From: Rummeliibacillus sp. POC4 | GTDB taxonomy: Bacteria; Bacillota; Bacilli; Bacillales_A; Planococcaceae | Reading direction: 5' to 3' | DNA length: 64,000 bases | Assembly: GCF_003576525.1 (NCBI RefSeq) | Contig: NZ_QWUA01000011.1 | Coordinates: 1-64,000 of the forward strand | Made by a program: the position numbers and the translations under genes | The notes under the pieces: generated by a model | Database searches by the model: none | Told to the model about the DNA's origin: nothing | What the model saw: only the letters and a program-made list of their open reading frames with translations | In this document: one piece after another, positions 17,544 through 25,738 of the stretch | Layout: each line of letters begins with the position of its first letter | Numbering within the stretch: the stretch's first letter is position 1

Positions 17544-18587
17544 ATGGCACAATTAGTTAAACTACAAGATTATGTTTCACGCTATCAAAGTGATTTAAAA
17601 AGATACCCAACCCAATTTGTTAGATTAAAAAGAATGCAATGGGAACGTATGAAAAGCGAGTGGCAATCTGGTGAGGAAATCCCACAGTGGGAGCATGAAG
17701 AAATTGAAGAAAAACCACACAATCGTTTTATTCAACGAATATTATCTTTTAAAAGAAAAAAGAAATTAGATCCTTGGGAAGAAAGTAACGATATCGGTGA
17801 TAAGGGAGATTTTCTTAATGACTTATCTGAAGAGTTACATACACAACCAGATGAAGATGTTATACCTGAAGAGGAAACTGCTTTTATGTTTCAACCTACA
17901 ATCATCTATTATCCACAAACAATTGAAGAACTGAAAAAAATGTATATAGATCAACTATTTCAGTTTCAGCTTAAATGGGCAAGTTCAACACTTCGAGAAA
18001 AGTCGTATGTAGAACCAAAATATTATCGTGATTCATTACTAAGAGCATTTACACAACGTCTGCCAGATAGTTATTTTCTATTTTACTATCCAATTCTTCA
18101 AGTGAAAAAGGCACCTGTTGAATTAGGAATCATTTTACTAACACCAACTGATTGTTATTGTATCCAAGTACTTGAAGAAGAAGTGCAAGCGGTGTTTGTT
18201 GGAGACAGTAATAGATTTTGGAAGAAAAAAGTAGGGAAAATCGATAAAAAAGTTCTCAGTCCGCTTATTGGACTAAATCGCATGGAATCCGTTATAAAAC
18301 AGATTTTCCGTAAGAACGAAATTGACTTACCTATCCGTAAAGTTGTACTTTCTAGAAATGGTTACATTGACTATCCTGGATCTAGTTTTGGTGTCGAATT
18401 TGTTGATAAAAGAAAATACACAGATTGGTTTAGTCATTTGAGTAAAAATCCATCACCGATGAAACTTATGCAGTTTAAAGCTGTTCAATTCTTACTAGAT
18501 AAGGTGCAAACAACTTCTTACCACAGATTAGATTCAGATGATGAACCATTGCTTTCACCTGACCATACTGTTGAAAATCATTCATAA
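17544..18587 (+). CDS. NERD-like (nuclease-related domain) protein
   Basis: Protein of 347 aa with an acidic, charged N-terminal half and a C-terminal domain (about 130-330) that reads like a NERD domain: FYYPILQVKKAPVELGIILL, CYCIQVLEEE, then RFWKKK and ISP-like LSPLIGL. In active NERD domains an E-V-K triad sits at the third strand; here it is Q-V-L-E, so nuclease activity is doubtful. From memory a gene of this type precedes trmB in Planococcaceae. Family assignment is moderate and function unknown. The ribosome binding site (ggggaga) is good. Confidence 0.7.
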   Translation: MAQLVKLQDYVSRYQSDLKRYPTQFVRLKRMQWERMKSEWQSGEEIPQWEHEEIEEKPHNRFIQRILSFKRKKKLDPWEESNDIGDKGDFLNDLSEELHTQPDEDVIPEEETAFMFQPTIIYYPQTIEELKKMYIDQLFQFQLKWASSTLREKSYVEPKYYRDSLLRAFTQRLPDSYFLFYYPILQVKKAPVELGIILLTPTDCYCIQVLEEEVQAVFVGDSNRFWKKKVGKIDKKVLSPLIGLNRMESVIKQIFRKNEIDLPIRKVVLSRNGYIDYPGSSFGVEFVDKRKYTDWFSHLSKNPSPMKLMQFKAVQFLLDKVQTTSYHRLDSDDEPLLSPDHTVENHS

Positions 18588-18824
18588 CAGCCTCTATAGA
18601 TTATTTGCAGATAACCAATTATATCTTAAAAATTATGGATGACAATGTCATTGCACATACTGATAGTGAATATGCTTGAAGCAGAATTTACATTTAATGA
18701 AATTATTCAAAGTAAAATTATCAGATTCCTGGAAACTAGCTAGAAAGTCTCCTTGACTAAGATATTATTTTCTTGAATAATTAAATGTTGAGTTGTATGA
18801 AAAATATAGAAATGAGGAAATACA

Positions 18825-19472
18825 TTGAGAGTTCGACACAAACCATGGGCAGCAGATTTTATAAAAGAACATTCTGAAATTATCATTCCTGATCCAGAGC
18901 AATATAAAGGAAATTGGCAGAAGCTATTTGGAAATGATAATCCTTTGCATATTGAGGTAGGTTCAGGAAAAGGACAATTTATAACTGGTATGGCATTGCA
19001 AAATCCAGAGATCAATTATCTAGGCATAGAATTATTTGATAGTGTAATTGTGAAAGCTGCAGAAAAAGTGATAGCAGCTGGGACACCAAAAAATGTTCGA
19101 TTACTTATGGTGAATGGTGCAGATTTACTAAAGTATTTTGCCAAAAATGATGTAGATCGTTTATATTTAAACTTTTCTGATCCTTGGCCAAAAACTCGAC
19201 ATGCTAAAAGACGATTAACACATAAGAACTTTTTAAAATTATATGAATCAGTGTTAATAGACAATGGAGAAGTACATTTCAAAACAGATAACCGCGGATT
19301 ATTTGAATTCTCTCTAGTGAGCATGTCACACTATGGTATGAAACTTAACTATGTATCTCTTGATTTGCATCAAGAAATGCCAGAAGATAACGTGATGACA
19401 GAATATGAAGAAAAATTTTCTTCTAAAGGGCAACCAATCTATCGTTTAGAAGCTCAATTTCAAACAAAATAA
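18825..19472 (+). CDS. trmB: tRNA (guanine-N7-)-methyltransferase TrmB
   Basis: SAM-dependent methyltransferase of 215 aa that makes m7G46 in tRNA. Motifs: the SAM site [13 protein letters not shown], the acidic ribose-binding YLGIELFDS, and the family-defining [21 protein letters not shown] at 18825 is the start: it gives [12 protein letters not shown], matching the usual N-terminus, after an aggaa site. No in-frame ATG lies nearby. It is followed by a strong terminator. Confidence 0.95.
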   Translation: MRVRHKPWAADFIKEHSEIIIPDPEQYKGNWQKLFGNDNPLHIEVGSGKGQFITGMALQNPEINYLGIELFDSVIVKAAEKVIAAGTPKNVRLLMVNGADLLKYFAKNDVDRLYLNFSDPWPKTRHAKRRLTHKNFLKLYESVLIDNGEVHFKTDNRGLFEFSLVSMSHYGMKLNYVSLDLHQEMPEDNVMTEYEEKFSSKGQPIYRLEAQFQTK

Positions 19473-19512
19473 GTTTCTGAATAACGACTATGATTGATAG
19501 CGTAAATACCAT

Positions 19513-19558
19513 TAAGAGGTGTCTTAAATTGTACAAACATTTAAGACACCTCTTTTTT
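19513..19558 (+). terminator. Terminator between trmB and the convergent small ORF
   Basis: Long stem aagaggtgtcttaaa (19514-19528) / tttaagacacctctt (from 19540) with T-run; it overlaps the last codon of the minus-strand ORF. Confidence 0.85.
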
Positions 19559-19733
19559 ACTTCATATGTATTTGAGATTGAAGTATTATTTCTTTTTCTA
19601 ATTGGTGTAATTGTATACACAGTTCTTTTTGCAAGGCTTTTGATGAAAAGTCTTCCGTATTGATTTTTTCGATTTTTGTCAATAATTCTAGGTAGTGCTC
19701 ACATATCATTTCAAAATCAGTGTGAATTTCCAT
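19557..19733 (-). CDS. Small unknown protein, 58 aa
   Basis: Predicted helical, acidic protein (MEIHTDFEMICEHYLEL...) with no recognised domain. The start at 19733 is supported by a strong agggggat ribosome binding site 5-6 nt upstream; the longer frame starting at 19754 would place that site inside the gene. It ends in the trmB terminator. Function not known; coding status rests on the ribosome binding site and codon pattern. Confidence 0.55.
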   Translation of the reverse strand: MEIHTDFEMICEHYLELLTKIEKINTEDFSSKALQKELCIQLHQLEKEIILQSQIHMK

Positions 19734-19951
19734 AAAGCATCCCCCTTTTTTCATGAAAAAGCTTTTGGTATTGAACCTTTATAACTATATTTTACAGAAA
19801 TAATAGATATAATTATCTATTTTATTATATTATAGAAAATTTTGTCTAATTTTAAAGTAAATAGTACAAGTATTTTATAACATGTTACAATTATATGAAG
19901 CATCTCGCATTACTAGCGATGAGTGAAAATACACAAAGGGGGATTCATAGT

Positions 19952-20815
19952 ATGGATACATTTCAATTCCATGATATGAAGTTAACTTGGTTAAATGGAG
20001 GAGTTACTTATTTAGATGGAGGGGCTATGTTTGGAGTTGTGCCAAAGCCGTTATGGTCACGGAAATATCCAGGAAATGAAAATAACCAAATCGAATTGCG
20101 AACAGACCCAATATTAATAGAATACCAGGGAAAAAATTTGTTAATCGATTCTGGGGTAGGAAATGGGAAATTTACAGAAAAGCAACTGCGTAATTATGGT
20201 GTAAAAGAACAATCAAAGATTGATATAAGTTTACAAGAACTAGGGTTATCAACGGATGATATTGATTATGTATTAATGACACATCTACATTTCGACCATG
20301 CATGTGGATTAACAAAATGGCAAGATAATAAGTTAATCCCTACATTTGCAAATGCTTCTATATTCGTTTCTCAAATAGAGTGGGATGAGATGCGTGAACC
20401 GAATATTCGTTCAGCCAACACATATTGGGCTGAAAATTGGAAGCCAATCGTTGATCAAGTTGTACCATTCGAGGGGCAATTAGAAGTTTTACCAGGTATT
20501 TTGATGGTTCATACAGGTGGACATAGTGATGGGCATTGTATTATCCGTTTAGCGCAAAAAGGTGAAACAATCATACACATGGCGGACATTATGCCAACTC
20601 ACGCACATCAAAATCCTTTATGGGTAATGGCCTATGATGACTATCCTATGAATTCTGTCTTTGCAAAAGAAAAATTAGTAAAAGAAATCTTAGAAAACGG
20701 TTATTGGGTTAGTTTCTATCATGATGCTTACAAACGCTTGATCAAATGGGATGCTGCTGGAAAGAATATAATTGATGAACTACCACGAATAAGAGAATCG
20801 CATACAGCGAAATAG
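19952..20815 (+). CDS. ytnP: Metallo-beta-lactamase fold hydrolase YtnP
   Basis: Zinc hydrolase of 287 aa with the metal motif MTHLHFDHACGL and later metal ligands in HTGGHSDGHCI and HMADIMPTHAH. B. subtilis YtnP is a quorum-quenching lactonase-type enzyme reported to act on Streptomyces signalling compounds; here only the family is shown. An in-frame ATG 57 nt upstream is possible, but the aaaggggg site before 19952 and homologue length favour this start. A terminator follows. Confidence 0.88.
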   Translation: MDTFQFHDMKLTWLNGGVTYLDGGAMFGVVPKPLWSRKYPGNENNQIELRTDPILIEYQGKNLLIDSGVGNGKFTEKQLRNYGVKEQSKIDISLQELGLSTDDIDYVLMTHLHFDHACGLTKWQDNKLIPTFANASIFVSQIEWDEMREPNIRSANTYWAENWKPIVDQVVPFEGQLEVLPGILMVHTGGHSDGHCIIRLAQKGETIIHMADIMPTHAHQNPLWVMAYDDYPMNSVFAKEKLVKEILENGYWVSFYHDAYKRLIKWDAAGKNIIDELPRIRESHTAK

Positions 20816-20844
20816 CTATACTAAAAGTAAGTTTTATATGAAAA

Positions 20845-20886
20845 CAAAAAGTACAATTCAAATTTGTTTTGAATTGTACTTTTTTA
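20845..20886 (+). terminator. Terminator after ytnP
   Basis: Near-perfect 17-bp stem aaaaagtacaattcaaa / tttgaattgtacttttt with a 4-5 nt loop; symmetrical, so it may also end ytzB. Confidence 0.88.
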
Positions 20887-20929
20887 CTTTTGGGAAAGTC
20901 CCATTACATTATTTATAATAATTACTTTT

Positions 20930-21244
20930 TTATACTCTTACCAAATCAACAACAGAACCTGTTCTTGCATCTGCAGCAAATTCAAAATTGACAGCTTCTC
21001 CATCTTCAACTCGAGAGATTCCGCCTTTATATACTGGAATTTCAATACTTTCCTTGTGGAATAACTGAGGCTCCATGAAAATCCATGATCCATCTATTGG
21101 CCCCTGAGTTTTAAACGCATCTTTAATATCATCTAAAACTGAATTAGCATTTTTGTATGGACTTACTTTTTCACTGGCTTCTTTAATAACATATGCAGTA
21201 GCAATTCCTGTCGCAATTCCTAGCAAGAAATCCTGTAATTTCAT
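20930..21244 (-). CDS. ytzB: PepSY-like small exported protein YtzB
   Basis: Protein of 104 aa with an N-terminal hydrophobic segment (DFLLGIATGIATAYVIKEA) followed by a PepSY-type domain ending in NFEFAADARTGSVVDLVRV. The fold occurs in peptidase propeptides and is thought to inhibit or chaperone peptidases. It is divergent from the aminopeptidase gene ytoP, as in B. subtilis. A good ribosome binding site (aggaggcgt) precedes the start. Confidence 0.85.
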   Translation of the reverse strand: MKLQDFLLGIATGIATAYVIKEASEKVSPYKNANSVLDDIKDAFKTQGPIDGSWIFMEPQLFHKESIEIPVYKGGISRVEDGEAVNFEFAADARTGSVVDLVRV

Positions 21245-21422
21245 TTGATACGCCTCCTTTTGTATATGCCATTAGTTTAACATAACTGTTCAATGTGTGA
21301 AAATTAGATGAATGAAAAGTCCTTATTTTTGTAAAAAACTTCGAATTTCGAAATAGAATGAGTAGAATTTTCTTTTTATTTTGTCTACAATAGAAATGAA
21401 TGCTCTAAGGGAGGCTTTTATA

Positions 21423-22493
21423 GTGAAACAAGATATGCTTGAAATGTTTAAAACACTTACAGAATTACCAGGTGCTCCAGGAAATGAGCATGCAGTTCGA
21501 GCTTATATGCGCCAAGAATTATCAAAGTATGCTGATGAAATTGTCCAAGACAATTTAGGGGGAATCTTTGGACTTAAAAAAGGCGATGAAAATGGTCCGC
21601 GTATTTTAGTTGCAGGTCATATGGATGAAGTAGCATTTATGGTCACTCAAATTACAGATAAGGGTATGATTCGTTTCCAAACTCTTGGTGGTTGGTGGAA
21701 CCAAGTAATGCTAGCACAAAGAGTGGAAGTATATACATCAAATGGTCCAATTCCAGGTGTAATCTCTTCTGTTCCCAAACATTTGCTAACACCAGAAATG
21801 CAGTCAAAACCAATGGAAATTAGTAATATGTTGATTGATATTGGTGCTGATGATAAGGAAGATGCAATTAAATTAGGTGTACGTCCAGGTCAATCAATCA
21901 TCCCTGTATGTCCGTTTACGCCAATGGCAAATCCTAAGAAGATTATGGCAAAAGCATGGGATAACCGATATGGCTGTGGTTTAGCCATCGAATTATTAAA
22001 AGAACTAAAAGACGAAAAATTACCAAATACATTGTACTCAGGTGCAAATGTGATGGAAGAAGTTGGTTTAAGGGGAGCAAAGGTTTCTGCTAATCTGATC
22101 AAACCAGACTTATTCTTTGCATTAGATGCAAGTCCTGCAAATGATGTGTCAGGGGATAAGAACCAATTTGGTCAACTAGGTAAAGGGCCATTACTTCGAA
22201 TTTATGACCGTACGATGGTTACTCATAAAGGAATGCGTGAATATGTATTAGATACTGCTGAATCTAATAATATCCCATATCAATTCTTCGTTTCACCTGG
22301 TGGTACAGATGCAGGTAGTGTCCACGTTTCAAATGAAGGTGTTCCAAGTACAGTAATCGGAATTTGTTCTCGCTATATCCATTCACATGCTTCTGTTATT
22401 CATACAGATGATATTGATGCAGCAAAAGAATTAATCGTAAAACTTGTAAAAAATGCAGACAACTCAACATTAGAAACTATACGCAATAGCTAG
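21423..22493 (+). CDS. ytoP: M42 family aminopeptidase YtoP
   Basis: Glutamyl/deblocking aminopeptidase of 356 aa, a cobalt- or zinc-dependent tetrahedral peptidase of the M42 family. Metal and catalytic motifs: [28 protein letters not shown] and [10 protein letters not shown], and the last metal histidine in [13 protein letters not shown] at 21423 with an agggagg site gives about the length of B. subtilis YtoP; the upstream in-frame TTG has no ribosome binding site. Confidence 0.92.
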   Translation: MKQDMLEMFKTLTELPGAPGNEHAVRAYMRQELSKYADEIVQDNLGGIFGLKKGDENGPRILVAGHMDEVAFMVTQITDKGMIRFQTLGGWWNQVMLAQRVEVYTSNGPIPGVISSVPKHLLTPEMQSKPMEISNMLIDIGADDKEDAIKLGVRPGQSIIPVCPFTPMANPKKIMAKAWDNRYGCGLAIELLKELKDEKLPNTLYSGANVMEEVGLRGAKVSANLIKPDLFFALDASPANDVSGDKNQFGQLGKGPLLRIYDRTMVTHKGMREYVLDTAESNNIPYQFFVSPGGTDAGSVHVSNEGVPSTVIGICSRYIHSHASVIHTDDIDAAKELIVKLVKNADNSTLETIRNS

Positions 22494-22613
22494 ATATTGG
22501 TGATTACACTAAAAAAGCTTAGTAGCTGGATATAACTAACTATAATTTGTTATAGTAAAGGAGATTTCCGATTGGGAGTCTCCTTTAATTTTTTGAAGTT
22601 AGGAAGTGTCATG

Positions 22614-23141
22614 ATGAAAGTTGGAATTGGTACAACAAACAAAGCCAAAGTTGGTGCGGTACTTTCCGTAATGACAAAATATTTTCATGATATATTGACA
22701 TTTGAACATATTTCGGTAGATTCTGGCGTTTCTGCGCAACCTATGTCAGCTGAAGAGACTAGAAAAGGGTCTATAAATCGTTCGAGAAATGCATTGGTAC
22801 AAACAAATGCCAACCTTGCTTTCGGTTTAGAGGGCGGTGTCACAATGATTGACGATATCATGTATTTATGTAATTGGGGATCTTTAGCTTTAGAAAATGG
22901 AAAAGTCTTTACCGCTGCAGGTGCTCAAATCCCATTACCTAAAGAAATAGCAGATCAAATATTAGCAGGTCGAGAGTTAGGTCCTGTAATGGATGATTTT
23001 ATTCATCAACTAGATACACGTCAAAATAGTGGCGCTATTGGTATTCTGACTGATGGAATGATCGATAGAAAAGAAATGTTTGAACATATATTACAACAAT
23101 TGGTTGGCCAATATTTCTTTTATCAAAAATACTCGAAATAG
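22614..23141 (+). CDS. DUF84 / inosine-xanthosine triphosphatase family protein
   Basis: Protein of 175 aa starting MKVGIGTTNKAKVGAV, the substrate-binding N-terminus of the DUF84 (YjjX) non-canonical NTPase family. AETSVG-like contact regions appear as SAEETRKGSINRSRNA and GLEGGVT. YjjX hydrolyses ITP/XTP to cleanse the nucleotide pool; activity here is by family. Tandem ATGs at 22611 and 22614 are both possible; 22614 has better spacing from aggaag. A hairpin-like repeat (ggagatttccg...gggagtctcc) lies upstream. Confidence 0.82.
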   Translation: MKVGIGTTNKAKVGAVLSVMTKYFHDILTFEHISVDSGVSAQPMSAEETRKGSINRSRNALVQTNANLAFGLEGGVTMIDDIMYLCNWGSLALENGKVFTAAGAQIPLPKEIADQILAGRELGPVMDDFIHQLDTRQNSGAIGILTDGMIDRKEMFEHILQQLVGQYFFYQKYSK

Positions 23142-23221
23142 CAAGAAATGCGCGATAGTTGCATAGGAAAATCTCCCATTTTACAATAAAGATAGTATAA
23201 GTACGAATGGAGGAATTACAT

Positions 23222-23743
23222 ATGTTCCGTCAATGTACCAAACTATTTGTATCAACGCTTTTTATATTGAATATTGCAGGATGTGGTAATTCAGTGGATT
23301 CCCAAATATCGCAAGGACTTTCAGATGCAGACACAATTTTCAATGCGAAACCCAAAAGTAGTACGGCATCAACTGAACATTTACAATTTTATCTACCACA
23401 AGGTTATAAAGTTAAAAATTCTTCCGATGAAACGAATGTAATTTTATCGAAAGGTAAAAGAACTTATTCTATTTTTTATAATCCAGATGAATCAAAGAAA
23501 AGCCAACACTTCTATAAAGCATTGCAATCGAGCGAAAAAGAAGAAATTGTTAAAGAAAAGACTTATGAAAAAAATGGCCGTTTTGGCTTTGCGACTGTTT
23601 TGAAAAAAGATAAAGAATCTTACGAAGTCATTGCAAGCACAGGTGGAGTTAAAGTTACAGGAAATGTAGAGACAGAGGATATGAATAATATAATTCCTGA
23701 ATTAATGACTATTGCAAACTCCGTACAACTAAAAAAAAAGTGA
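23222..23743 (+). CDS. Putative lipoprotein
   Basis: Protein of 173 aa with a signal peptide ending in the lipobox LNIAGC (lipidation C21), so it should be anchored on the outer face of the membrane. The remainder is charged and low in hydrophobics, with no recognised catalytic motif. ATG at 23222 follows ggagga. The gene is 10 nt upstream of ytpP and probably leads the ytpPQR operon. Function unknown. Confidence 0.8.
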   Translation: MFRQCTKLFVSTLFILNIAGCGNSVDSQISQGLSDADTIFNAKPKSSTASTEHLQFYLPQGYKVKNSSDETNVILSKGKRTYSIFYNPDESKKSQHFYKALQSSEKEEIVKEKTYEKNGRFGFATVLKKDKESYEVIASTGGVKVTGNVETEDMNNIIPELMTIANSVQLKKK

Positions 23744-23753
23744 GGTCTTAAAG

Positions 23754-24065
23754 ATGGAAAAATTACAATCAGTCGAACAATATAATTCTTTAAAAGAACA
23801 AGGAAAACACGTTTTCGTATTTGAAGCTGGATGGTGTAAAGACTGTCGTTTTATCGAGCCATTTATGCCTGCAGTTGAAGAAAAATTCAGCGATTTTTCT
23901 TTCATCTCTGTTGACCGAGATGAATTTATCGATTTATGTGGAGAAGAAAATGTATTTGGTATTCCAAGTTTTATCGCTTATAACAATGGTAAAGAAACAG
24001 GTAGATTTGTTTCTAAAGACCGTAAAACTCAAGAAGAAATCGAAAAATTTATACAAGAACAATAA
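23754..24065 (+). CDS. ytpP: Thioredoxin-like protein YtpP
   Basis: Thioredoxin-fold protein of 103 aa with the redox site EAGWCKDC (C28, C31) and the cis-proline segment FGIPSFIAY. The middle dipeptide KD differs from the GP of classical thioredoxin, so its redox potential and partners likely differ. It heads the ytpPQR set in Bacillales and is expected to be cytoplasmic. Confidence 0.92.
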   Translation: MEKLQSVEQYNSLKEQGKHVFVFEAGWCKDCRFIEPFMPAVEEKFSDFSFISVDRDEFIDLCGEENVFGIPSFIAYNNGKETGRFVSKDRKTQEEIEKFIQEQ

Positions 24066-24092
24066 GTTATTGTTAATGAGGTGAGTAACCAG

Positions 24093-24908
24093 ATGTCAGC
24101 ACAGGAGTTAATGAATCTTTTAAAAGAGCGTCTAGGTGAAGCTCACTTTGAATGGAAGTTAGATTCAAAAACAAATAAGTTACGATTAGAAGATCTTGAA
24201 TTAGGAAAAGGGATGGACCTTTTTTTAGGCGATATTCTAACAAAATATGACGAACGAAAAGAAAAAGCAATTGATGAGGTCGTTTATACGATTGAACAAA
24301 CTTTTGCAGCGATGAAAAAGGAAAAGGAGCGAGGCTTTCACGATTTAACTAATATTTACCCAGTGATTCGTTCTGGATCTTTTCCTAAAAAAACAAAAGA
24401 AGGTCACGCATTTATCACAACAGAGCATACTGCTGAAACAAGAATTTACTATGCACTTGACCTTGGTAATACGTATCGCTTAATCGATGAAGATATGGTG
24501 AAAAAGCTTGATGTCCCTGTAGAACGAATAAAGGAATCTGCGCGCTTTCAAGTACGTAAATTACCAACTAAAGTTAAAAAGGACGAAGTTGCAGGTAATA
24601 TCTTTTACTTTTTAAACGAAAATGATGGATATGATGCAAGTCGTATTTTAAATGATGCGTTCTTAAAAGAAATGCGTGGTAAAATTGAAGGAGATATGAC
24701 CATTTCAGTACCTCATCAAGATGTACTGATTATCGGTGATATTCGCAATAATACAGGGTATGATGTTTTAGCTCAAATGACCATGCATTTCTTCACAATT
24801 GGAACAGTGCCTATTACATCATTGTCCTTTGTCTATGAAGAAGGTCACTTAGAGCCAATCTTCATCCTAGCGAAAAACAGAGTGAAAAAGGAGCAAGAAA
24901 AAAAATGA
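24093..24908 (+). CDS. ytpQ: DUF1444 protein YtpQ
   Basis: Conserved Bacillales protein of 271 aa (DUF1444), soluble, function unknown. Recognisable family stretches are NIYPVIRSGSFP, VRKLPTKV and GDIRNNTGYDVLAQM. GTG at 24081 is an alternative start, but that codon overlaps the gaggtg ribosome binding site, so ATG 24093 is preferred. It overlaps ytpR by 4 nt. Confidence 0.88.
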   Translation: MSAQELMNLLKERLGEAHFEWKLDSKTNKLRLEDLELGKGMDLFLGDILTKYDERKEKAIDEVVYTIEQTFAAMKKEKERGFHDLTNIYPVIRSGSFPKKTKEGHAFITTEHTAETRIYYALDLGNTYRLIDEDMVKKLDVPVERIKESARFQVRKLPTKVKKDEVAGNIFYFLNENDGYDASRILNDAFLKEMRGKIEGDMTISVPHQDVLIIGDIRNNTGYDVLAQMTMHFFTIGTVPITSLSFVYEEGHLEPIFILAKNRVKKEQEKK

Positions 24909-25513
24909 TCGTATCGTACAACAAAGTGCATGTAGGTGACGTATTACTAGTCCAACTAGCTACAGAAGCAATTGTCAAAACTGAATTAGAAAGACATGGA
25001 GACCTAGTCTTACTAAAAGAAGGAGCAACAGGTGAAGTAAAAGGTTTTAACCTTTTTAATGCTAGTCATTATCTCACAATAGAAGAAGTAGGAAATGTGG
25101 AAGTGACAAAAGAACTTGTTGCTCAATTAGAAGACATTATTGCCAAAAGTGGTGCGAACGTAAGTCTTGATGTAGACTTAACACCAAAATTTGTAGTTGG
25201 TTTTGTGCAAGAAGTAGCAGAACATCCTAACGCTGACAAACTACATATCTGTAAAGTGGATGTTGGTGAAGATGAACTATTACAAATTGTATGTGGCGCT
25301 CCAAATGTTGCAGAAGGACAACATGTAGTCGTTGCCAAAGTAGGTGCTGTAATGCCATCTGGAATGGTCATTAAAGAATCTGCATTACGAGGTGTTGATT
25401 CATACGGTATGATGTGCTCTGCTCGTGAATTAGGTATTCCAAATGCACCACAAGTAAGAGGCATAATGATATTAGACGATGATACAGAAGTAGGTTCAGC
25501 ATTTAAGTTTTAA
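24905..25513 (+). CDS. ytpR: tRNA-binding domain protein YtpR
   Basis: Protein of 202 aa. The C-terminal half (about 90-200) is an EMAP/PheT-type tRNA-binding OB fold: GFVQEVAEHPNADKLHICKVDVG, IVCGAPNVAEGQHVVVAKVGAVMPSG and DSYGMMCSARELG. The N-terminal half is a YtpR-specific DUF. It may bind tRNA or proofread in trans, which is not established. Start ATG overlaps the ytpQ stop, so the pair is translationally coupled; a terminator follows. Confidence 0.92.
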   Translation: MIVSYNKVHVGDVLLVQLATEAIVKTELERHGDLVLLKEGATGEVKGFNLFNASHYLTIEEVGNVEVTKELVAQLEDIIAKSGANVSLDVDLTPKFVVGFVQEVAEHPNADKLHICKVDVGEDELLQIVCGAPNVAEGQHVVVAKVGAVMPSGMVIKESALRGVDSYGMMCSARELGIPNAPQVRGIMILDDDTEVGSAFKF

Positions 25514-25572
25514 TCAAATGAACTAGTTTTGTTCATCGTTGAAATTGAATCGATTAAAAATAAATACTTACA

Positions 25573-25613
25573 GAAAAGTACCTTACTCAAAATATTGGGC
25601 AAGGTACTTTTTA
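25573..25613 (+). terminator. Terminator after ytpR
   Basis: Stem aaaagtacctt (25574-25584) / aaggtactttt (25601-25611) with a T-rich tail. Confidence 0.8.
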
Positions 25614-25738
25614 TTATTTCTTAAAAAGAAATCTATAAGAAATATAAGTATATATAATAGAATCATTTCAAACGTTGCAATAATGCGTTTTTTATTGATA
25701 AAATGAAGGCAATGATTTAGAAAAGAGTGGTGCAAAAA

